Shown here piece by piece: positions 1 through 3,917 of a stretch of DNA of 5,347 nucleotides. Made by a program: the position numbers and the translations under genes. Position 1 is the stretch's first letter, and every line of letters begins with the position of its first letter. Source of the stretch: Phycisphaerae bacterium (GTDB lineage Bacteria > Planctomycetota > Phycisphaerae > Phycisphaerales > SM1A02); contig JAUIHC010000236.1 in assembly GCA_030432455.1 (NCBI GenBank), forward strand, positions 1 through 5,347. The letters are read 5' to 3'. The notes below the pieces were generated by a model that saw only the letters and a program-made list of their open reading frames with translations, did not search any database and was not told the DNA's origin.

Positions 1-180
1 GGGCGGCCTGGCCGCCTCAGGGGCCGCCACTGGCGGGGGACTGGGTGACACGGACGCCGTCGCCGGTACGGGGGCCGGAGAGGCGGAGGGCGGGGGGCTG
101 ATGGCCACCGGATTCCCGATCAGCGATCCCAGCCCGCGTCCAAGCCGGCGACCCGCCGGCTTCTGCTTGTCTGCTGCCAT
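1..180 (-). CDS. parB: ParB chromosome-partitioning protein, N-terminal fragment (runs off left edge)
   Basis: Reading leftward from the ATG at 180-178, 60 codons are open to the window edge. Residues 11-22 read RRLGRGLGSLIG, the signature found at the extreme N-terminus of ParB/Spo0J proteins; in that family this basic helix contacts ParA and stimulates its ATPase. Residues 23-60 are a Pro/Ala/Ser/Val-rich linker, expected before the CTPase (ParB/Srx-like) domain, which would lie outside the window together with the helix-turn-helix and dimerisation domains. The start is supported by AGGAG at 192-188, seven bases upstream of the ATG. The identification is strengthened by three perfect parS sites in the 330 bp upstream. 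ParB binds parS, spreads as a CTP-dependent clamp and organises origin segregation. No parA lies directly upstream, where many bacteria have it. A 9-bp hairpin covers codons 7-13. Only the N-terminus is seen, so integrity of the rest is unknown. Confidence 0.9.
   Translation of the reverse strand, partial: MAADKQKPAGRRLGRGLGSLIGNPVAISPPPSASPAPVPATASVSPSPPPVAAPEAARPP
142..162 (-). repeat. Strong hairpin inside the start of parB
   Basis: Bases 142-150 pair perfectly with 154-162 (9 bp, three-base loop). In the parB mRNA this stem lies about 18-39 nt after the first base of the ATG, covering codons 7-13 (K P A G R R L). It could slow early elongation or initiation, or be a by-product of GC-rich coding of KPAGRRL. 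No T-run follows, so it is not an obvious terminator. Confidence 0.55.
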
Positions 181-187
181 GAGGTGA

Positions 188-193
188 CTCCTA
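188..193 (-). promoter_or_regulatory. Ribosome-binding site of parB
   Basis: On the minus strand the sequence TAGGAG is followed by seven bases and then the ATG at 180-178. It is a good Shine-Dalgarno match at ordinary spacing and fixes the parB start. Confidence 0.8.
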
Positions 194-267
194 TCGTGGT
201 CCCAATCGCCGGCCCGCCATCTGCGGCCAGTTGCCGGAGAGAGCATACCGGACCTCAGGGATTCCTG

Positions 268-283
268 CGTTCCACGTGGAACG
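268..283. promoter_or_regulatory. parS: parS site 1 (ParB-binding centromere)
   Basis: CGTTCCACGTGGAACG is a perfect 16-bp palindrome. Its inner 14 bp, GTTCCACGTGGAAC, fit the broad bacterial parS consensus TGTTNCACGTGNAACA at every fixed position except the outermost pair (C/G instead of T/A). It begins 88 bp upstream of the parB start codon and is the closest of the three sites to parB. Confidence 0.88.
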
Positions 284-352
284 GATCGCCAAGAGCACGA
301 CAGGCGGTGCCACATCGACTCGTCGGAGATCGCCCATGCTGGCGAGCGACCC

Positions 353-368
353 TGTTCCACGTGGAACA
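353..368. promoter_or_regulatory. parS: parS site 2 (full consensus match)
   Basis: TGTTCCACGTGGAACA is a perfect palindrome that matches the consensus TGTTNCACGTGNAACA at all fixed positions. Its centre is 85 bp from that of site 1 and 135 bp from that of site 3. Confidence 0.93.
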
Positions 369-486
369 TCACTCAAGCCGGTTCAGCTGGCACGCTCTCA
401 ACGGCCTGGCCCCATGAAGCCGCATCTTCTCAGATCCCAGCCAGCGTCCACCCCAACCCGTGCCAGAGCAGCCATGACGCGTCGTA

Positions 487-504
487 CCGTTCCACGTGGA
501 ACGG
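487..504. promoter_or_regulatory. parS: parS site 3 (18-bp palindrome)
   Basis: CCGTTCCACGTGGAACGG is an 18-bp perfect palindrome with the same 14-bp core as sites 1 and 2 and, like site 1, a C/G pair in place of the outer T/A. It is the most distal site, about 310 bp from the parB start. Confidence 0.88.
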
Positions 505-571
505 CGACAAACCGCGAGCGTGGCGGCGGCCAAATGCGTCCTATAACCTCAAACAGAAGGCAAGAAGAAGA

Positions 572-590
572 CCCGGGCGTGAAGCCCGGG
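572..590 (-). terminator. Terminator-like hairpin reading leftward
   Basis: CCCGGGC (572-578) pairs with GCCCGGG (584-590) around a five-base loop GTGAA. On the minus strand the stem is followed by TCTTCTTCTT (571-562), a pyrimidine-rich, T-heavy tail as in an intrinsic terminator; on the plus strand it is followed by a C-run, which does not fit. No protein gene ends here on the minus strand, so it would stop either an unannotated leftward RNA from the hairpin region or antisense read-through toward the parS/parB region. It could also be just another copy of the local hairpin repeats, because the loop sequence GTGA recurs at 819-822 and 882-885. Confidence 0.45.
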
Positions 591-650
591 CCCCCCGGAT
601 GATGCGACCTGCTCCGAGCCCAGGAGGCAGTGTCCTGTTGCTCGGCCGCG

Positions 651-670
651 GCGGAGCGGTGGATCTCCGC
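651..670. repeat. Small hairpin
   Basis: GCGGAG (651-656) pairs with CTCCGC (665-670) around an eight-base loop. A weaker stem, CAGGA (621-625) with TCCTG (633-637), lies just to the left. They belong to the hairpin-rich stretch but share no clear sequence with the paired units at 788-899. Confidence 0.35.
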
Positions 671-787
671 AGCGGTTCAGTGTCACATCCCGTTGTATGA
701 CAAAGCCTTAGCCCATCAACCATAGCATCCAATGACGGCTGGCGGCGGGGGCGTCGATCCTTTGAAACGCTCGATGGGCCCCCTCGG

Positions 788-836
788 TTCGCCACCTCCG
801 AGAACCTCGGCGTCTGGGGTGACACCCCCACGCACG
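788..836. repeat. Structured repeat unit A
   Basis: The unit begins TTCGCCACCTC (788-798) and ends CACGCACG (829-836). Inside are two hairpins: CCGAG-AAC-CTCGG (798-810) and GGGGT-GAC-ACCCC (816-828). Unit B at 848-899 has the same end motifs and the same two-stem layout with different stem sequences. This looks like a REP-type intergenic repeat or two copies of a structured RNA element. Confidence 0.6.
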
Positions 837-847
837 GCCCGGCGGTA

Positions 848-899
848 TTCTCCACCTCGCTTCGGAATCGAGGAAGGCGGTGTGAATCCGCCACGCACG
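848..899. repeat. Structured repeat unit B
   Basis: The unit begins TTCTCCACCTC (848-858) and ends CACGCACG (892-899), differing from unit A by one base in the first 11. Its first stem is CCTCG (855-859) with CGAGG (869-873); the loop can close as C(UUCG)G at 860-865, a very stable RNA tetraloop. Its second stem is GGCGG (876-880) with CCGCC (888-892) around TGTGAAT. Stem bases differ from unit A while pairing is kept. Confidence 0.6.
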
Positions 900-910
900 C
901 GGCACCGTGT

Positions 911-927
911 GCATCGCTCTGCGATGC
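911..927. repeat. Perfect 7-bp hairpin
   Basis: GCATCGC (911-917) and GCGATGC (921-927) pair perfectly around the three-base loop TCT. It sits 11 bp to the right of structured unit B. No T-run follows on either strand, so it is not an intrinsic terminator. Confidence 0.5.
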
Positions 928-978
928 GAGTCGGGTCGTCGATCCTGAAGCCGTGTCCGGTGACGTGAGTCCGATCCG

Positions 979-997
979 CCGTGAATCGTGTTCACGG
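979..997 (+). repeat. Hairpin in the probable leader of the PEP-CTERM gene
   Basis: CCGTGAA (979-985) pairs with TTCACGG (991-997) around TCGTG. If the PEP-CTERM gene starts at 1062, this stem lies in its 5' leader or promoter region. An alternative stem, GTCCG (969-973) with CGGAC (995-999), competes for the right arm. It could be a leader structure or a dyad for a regulator. Confidence 0.4.
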
Positions 998-1061
998 ACG
1001 GCCTCGGCCGACCGATCACCGCCAGCCGCCGGCGCGACTCCGGCGAGAAAGCAGGCGACTC

Positions 1062-1622
1062 TTGCGCATTCATATCCCCCTCTTGGCGTCCCCGTTGGTG
1101 GCCGTCGTTCTCCCGCTCGGCCTCGGCTCCTCCACCGTCATGGCCGAGCTCGTTGATCGGTTCACCGTCGGCACCGGCGACCAGACCGCGTCCCTTCAGT
1201 TCGACTTCCTCGACGGCAGGACCTGGGTGTTCGACATCGAGTGGACCGGCACCTTGACAGGTCGCGACGCCTTCGATGTTCTCGCCGCCGACACCACCGG
1301 TCGCTTCAGCTTCGACTTCGACGTCATCACCTATTCGTTCGGCGACTTCCTCGTCGGCGTGACGATCGACGACGCCACCGACTTCGGCACCGGGACACCG
1401 CCCGACTACCTCGATACCTGGCACTACTGGACGGCGAACGCGGCGGCGGATCCATGGGATCAGTCGTTCATCGGCTTCAACGATCGCGTGCTCGCCGACG
1501 GCGCCCGCGATGGATGGGTCTTCGGAACCTCCGCGACGCCCGCGACGATTCCGGCACCCGCCACGCTCACCGTGCTCGGCATGGCGCTCACGGGAGCGTG
1601 CCGACGGCGACGGGGCGGCTGA
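1062..1622 (+). CDS. Secreted PEP-CTERM sorting-domain protein, function unknown
   Basis: The frame encodes 186 residues if it starts at the TTG at 1062. Residues 1-28 are then a clean Sec signal peptide: MRIH start, a hydrophobic stretch to about residue 22, and a V-M-A cleavage site before Glu29. An in-frame GTG at 981 would add 27 Arg/Pro-rich residues ahead of the signal and has no Shine-Dalgarno; AGCAGG at 1049-1054 weakly supports 1062. The C-terminus is a PEP-CTERM tripartite tail: IPAPAT (163-168), a short hydrophobic segment (about 169-179) and a final CRRRRGG. In that family the tail directs exosortase-dependent cleavage and sorting to the cell surface. The middle is rich in Asp, Phe and Trp and has spaced aromatics (DTWHYWTAN, DGWVFG) seen in other small PEP-CTERM proteins; I assign no activity. 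The gene is co-directional with the protease 78 bp downstream. Its divergent neighbour is parB. Confidence 0.82.
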   Translation: MRIHIPLLASPLVAVVLPLGLGSSTVMAELVDRFTVGTGDQTASLQFDFLDGRTWVFDIEWTGTLTGRDAFDVLAADTTGRFSFDFDVITYSFGDFLVGVTIDDATDFGTGTPPDYLDTWHYWTANAAADPWDQSFIGFNDRVLADGARDGWVFGTSATPATIPAPATLTVLGMALTGACRRRRGG

Positions 1623-1633
1623 TCGGACACCCT

Positions 1634-1697
1634 CGGATCCTCGGACCGTGCGGCTCGCCTCGATATCATCGCGACGAACGACGGGGCCGAGGATCCG
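1634..1697 (+). promoter_or_regulatory. Inverted repeat that masks the protease ribosome-binding site
   Basis: Bases 1634-1644 (CGGATCCTCGG) and 1687-1697 (CCGAGGATCCG) are perfect complements: an 11-bp stem enclosing 42 bases. Two further C-G pairs are possible inside after one mismatch (1646-1647 with 1684-1685). The right arm contains the Shine-Dalgarno GAGGA (1689-1693) of the S41 gene. An RNA that includes both arms, such as read-through from the PEP-CTERM gene, could fold so that the site is hidden; an RNA starting inside the loop could not. No T-run follows, so an intrinsic terminator is unlikely. Function is inferred from pairing only. Confidence 0.5.
1689..1693 (+). promoter_or_regulatory. 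Ribosome-binding site of the S41 protease gene
   Basis: GAGGA is followed by seven bases and the ATG at 1701. This favours ATG 1701 over the in-frame GTG at 1743, whose nearest purine-rich stretch is too close to it. Confidence 0.7.
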
Positions 1698-1700
1698 GAC

Positions 1701-3917
1701 ATGCCACCATCGCGCTGTCACCCGCACCTCTCATTCCGAGGGGTGCGACATCGCTCACGACGCAGCGTCATCGTCGCGATCCTGCTCGCGACGACGCTGT
1801 CGGCGTGTCGATACTCGGGCCCCGACATTCCGCGGTACGAACCTCGCCCGCATCTCGCGCCCGTGGCGATCGAGGTCTGGAGCAACGAGGTCTGGACCGC
1901 CGCGCGCACGAACGACATCGCGTCGCTCGACCGCCTCCTGGCGACGCCCCCCGAACCGGATCCGTCGCTCGATGCCTGGCGGACACGACTCGCCGAACTC
2001 GACGCTGCGGCGGCCACGAACCGCGCCGACGAGTGCGAACGACTTCTCGATCGCCTGACCACAGGCAGCGCCGACTCGCCGGAAGAGGCCGTCGCACTCG
2101 CTCGCCTTGCGGAGATCCGCTCGATCGAGAACTCCGCGCCGCTGATCGCACGGATCGACCCGATCCTCGAGGCGGGCATTCACGCGTGGCACGAACGGGC
2201 TCTGACGGCCGGCCGCGAGGGCAGAATCGACGACGCGATCGATGCGTGGACCGTGCTCCAACGCGTGGCGGCCGATGGTCGGCATGTGGAACTCGAGCTC
2301 GTCGCCATGGACCGAGTGTCCCGTCTGGCGCACCGCCGACCGGGCGCCGGGCGTCGAGATCCGATTCCGCCCGACGCGGTCGTGGACTGTCTCGCCCGCA
2401 CGCTCCTTCATCATGTCGATCACCCCGACTGGGTCGAACTGGTTCAGGCCGGGTTCATCGCACTCGAAGACGCGGTCCGCGCCATGCCCGCCGACGATCG
2501 ACCGGTTGCTGCGGCGGTGGTGCAGCAGGTGCGGGACGAGTTCGATCCACCGCCTCCGAACATCCCCGAGACGGGGCGTCGCCTCCGAACGATGTCGCCC
2601 GCCGATCGCCGAACCGTCGATCGCCTCGCCCGATCCCTCGCGAACGCCCGCGACACCGGTGACCTGCCGGAGACCATGGCCGATCCGATCCGCGTGTTCC
2701 TCGACGGCATGCTCGAAGCCACCGATGTTCGCACCCGTGCCTTCCTCGGGGGCGACGCCGAGACCATCGAGCGTCTGCTCGGCGCCTCGTTCGTCGGAAT
2801 CGGGGTGCGGATCGAACCGCATCCCGGCGGGCTCGAGTTGCACCCGCTGCCCGGCGGACCGGCCCGTCGAGCCGGCATTCGACGCGGCGACATGCTGACC
2901 GCGATCGACGGCGTGGAGGTGGACACGCTCGCACCGGACGAGATCGTGGCCCGCGCCACCGGGCGGCGGGGGACCGGCGTCGAACTTCGAATCGTGCGAG
3001 CGGACACCGGCGAGTCCGAGACCGTGGTGGTCGTCCGCGACGACATCGAGCTCGAGGCGGTGCACGGATGGCGACAGCTCGACGTCGATGCCCGCGGACG
3101 CCCCGTCTGGGACTGGATCGTCGATGCCGACGCCGCGATCGCGTATGTCTCGATTCGAGAGTTCGACCGGGACACCGATCGACGCTTCCGAGAGGCGATG
3201 CGGGACGCGGATCGCGCTCTGGGATCGGACCGACTCGTGCAGGGACTGATTCTCGACCTGCGCGAGAACCCCGGCGGGGATCGACAGACGACCGAACGCC
3301 TGCTGGATCTGTTCATCAATCAGGGCGATGTCTTCCTCGCCCTCGGCGATCCGCCCGCCCGAACCTCCACGCCCGCCCGCATCGAGACCACGCGACTGGC
3401 GGGTCTTCCGGTGGCGGTGCTGGTGAGCGACCACTCCGCCAGCGCGTCGGAACTTGTCGCGGGCACGCTGCAGGGCGCGGCCGACGCGGTGGTGGTGGGG
3501 GAGCGGACCTTCGGCAAGGGCAGCGTGCAGGGCGTGCATCCGACGCCGCACGGCTATCTGCTCGTGACGGAAGCGTGGTTCATGGTGCCCTCGTCGCCCA
3601 CCGGCGCCTGGAGAGCGATCGATCGCACGCGGACCGCCGACTCGGGCGGTTGGGGGGGTTGGGGGGTCATGCCGACCGTGCCGGTGGCGGCGCTGCCCGA
3701 GGAGATCGACGCGGCCCTCGCCGAGCGGGCGTCATGGACCTCGCAACGCGGTCGGGACACCAGTGAACGACCATCGGCATCGGCCCGCCCCGATCTCGCG
3801 GAGGTCACCGATCGCGGCCTGCTCACCGCCGCCGTGCTGCTCCGGGCACGACTGCAACCCGGATTGGTCGGCGCGAACTCGACCGACGCTCCGACGGCAC
3901 CATCCCCGACTCAGTGA
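1701..3917 (+). CDS. S41 family (C-terminal processing) serine protease, PDZ-containing lipoprotein
   Basis: The 738-residue product has a lipoprotein signal: a basic n-region (to about residue 22), VIVAILLATT and the lipobox LSAC with Cys36, so it is probably membrane-anchored and acts in the envelope. Residues 40-340 are mostly predicted helix with no family I recognise; 155-195 look TPR-like. A PDZ domain covers about 350-445 (FVGIGVRI, GGPARRAGIRRGDML, AIDG). The S41 core covers about 475-630: YVSIREF, LILDLRENPGG, DHSASASELVAG and FGKGSVQ. By alignment with E. coli Prc/Tsp (S430/K455) the nucleophile is Ser581 and the general base Lys606, 25 residues apart as expected; Gln610 matches the third residue of CtpA enzymes. 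The enzyme should therefore be active and cut envelope proteins near their C-termini. The last 60 residues are a loose Ser/Arg/Pro-rich tail. The long N-terminal part makes it larger than typical CtpA (about 400-500 residues). It overlaps the convergent cytochrome gene by 7 bp. Confidence 0.9.
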   Translation: MPPSRCHPHLSFRGVRHRSRRSVIVAILLATTLSACRYSGPDIPRYEPRPHLAPVAIEVWSNEVWTAARTNDIASLDRLLATPPEPDPSLDAWRTRLAELDAAAATNRADECERLLDRLTTGSADSPEEAVALARLAEIRSIENSAPLIARIDPILEAGIHAWHERALTAGREGRIDDAIDAWTVLQRVAADGRHVELELVAMDRVSRLAHRRPGAGRRDPIPPDAVVDCLARTLLHHVDHPDWVELVQAGFIALEDAVRAMPADDRPVAAAVVQQVRDEFDPPPPNIPETGRRLRTMSPADRRTVDRLARSLANARDTGDLPETMADPIRVFLDGMLEATDVRTRAFLGGDAETIERLLGASFVGIGVRIEPHPGGLELHPLPGGPARRAGIRRGDMLTAIDGVEVDTLAPDEIVARATGRRGTGVELRIVRADTGESETVVVVRDDIELEAVHGWRQLDVDARGRPVWDWIVDADAAIAYVSIREFDRDTDRRFREAMRDADRALGSDRLVQGLILDLRENPGGDRQTTERLLDLFINQGDVFLALGDPPARTSTPARIETTRLAGLPVAVLVSDHSASASELVAGTLQGAADAVVVGERTFGKGSVQGVHPTPHGYLLVTEAWFMVPSSPTGAWRAIDRTRTADSGGWGGWGVMPTVPVAALPEEIDAALAERASWTSQRGRDTSERPSASARPDLAEVTDRGLLTAAVLLRARLQPGLVGANSTDAPTAPSPTQ
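3644..3666 (+). other. G-run tract, potential G-quadruplex inside the protease gene
   Basis: The coding strand has GGG (3644-3646), GG (3648-3649), seven Gs (3652-3658) and six Gs (3661-3666), separated by C or TT. It encodes SGGWGGWG (648-655) just after the S41 core. Enough G-triplets are present for a four-stranded G structure in the mRNA or coding strand. The Gly/Trp stretch resembles the GWGV(M)P segment at the end of S41 domains, so protein sequence alone may explain part of it. Confidence 0.4.

Larger units (their letters stand above)
181..1061. other. Gene-free intergenic region with centromere and hairpin repeats
   Basis: These 881 bp separate the divergent parB (leftward) and PEP-CTERM (rightward) genes. 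Open frames here lack recognisable protein features and run through the palindromes, so I call no gene. The left part (268-504) holds three parS sites. The right part (572-997) holds at least eight GC-rich hairpins, among them the paired structured units at 788-899. I looked for DnaA boxes (TTATNCACA and its complement) by eye and saw none, and the only mildly AT-richer stretch is around 533-570, so there is no visible replication origin. No tRNA-like or CRISPR-like structure was seen. Confidence 0.75.

Noticed and set aside
231..602. Open frame of 123 codons on the plus strand across the parS region
   Set aside because: It runs through two other parS palindromes and all of site 1, is Arg/Thr/Pro-rich without recognisable motifs, and has no good Shine-Dalgarno; open frames arise easily at this GC content.
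541..894. Open frame of 117 codons on the minus strand over the hairpin region
   Set aside because: It reads through the structured units and the terminator-like hairpin; the composition looks like translated repeats and no family is recognisable.
788..899. CRISPR array or tRNA pair
   Set aside because: There are only two imperfect units, with no identical repeats or regular spacers, and no cloverleaf or anticodon arm.
181..980. Replication origin beside parS
   Set aside because: parS clusters are often near oriC, but I saw no DnaA boxes or strongly AT-rich unwinding region in this interval, so an origin cannot be claimed inside the window.
1634..1697. Intrinsic terminator of the PEP-CTERM gene
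   Set aside because: The loop is 42 bases and no T-run follows the right arm; overlap with the next ribosome-binding site fits a leader structure better.
708..1727. Open frame of 339 codons on the minus strand
   Set aside because: It is antisense to the PEP-CTERM gene, which has a clear signal peptide and sorting tail, and its product is dominated by Arg, Gly and Glu as expected from a shadow frame.
1241..2662. Open frame of 473 codons on the plus strand spanning both the PEP-CTERM and S41 genes
   Set aside because: It is extremely Arg-rich and out of frame with both supported genes.
1755..3551. Open frame of 598 codons antisense to the S41 gene
   Set aside because: The sense strand has an intact lipobox, PDZ and catalytic motifs; the antisense product is His/Arg/Gly/Asp-rich without domains, a usual shadow in GC-rich DNA.
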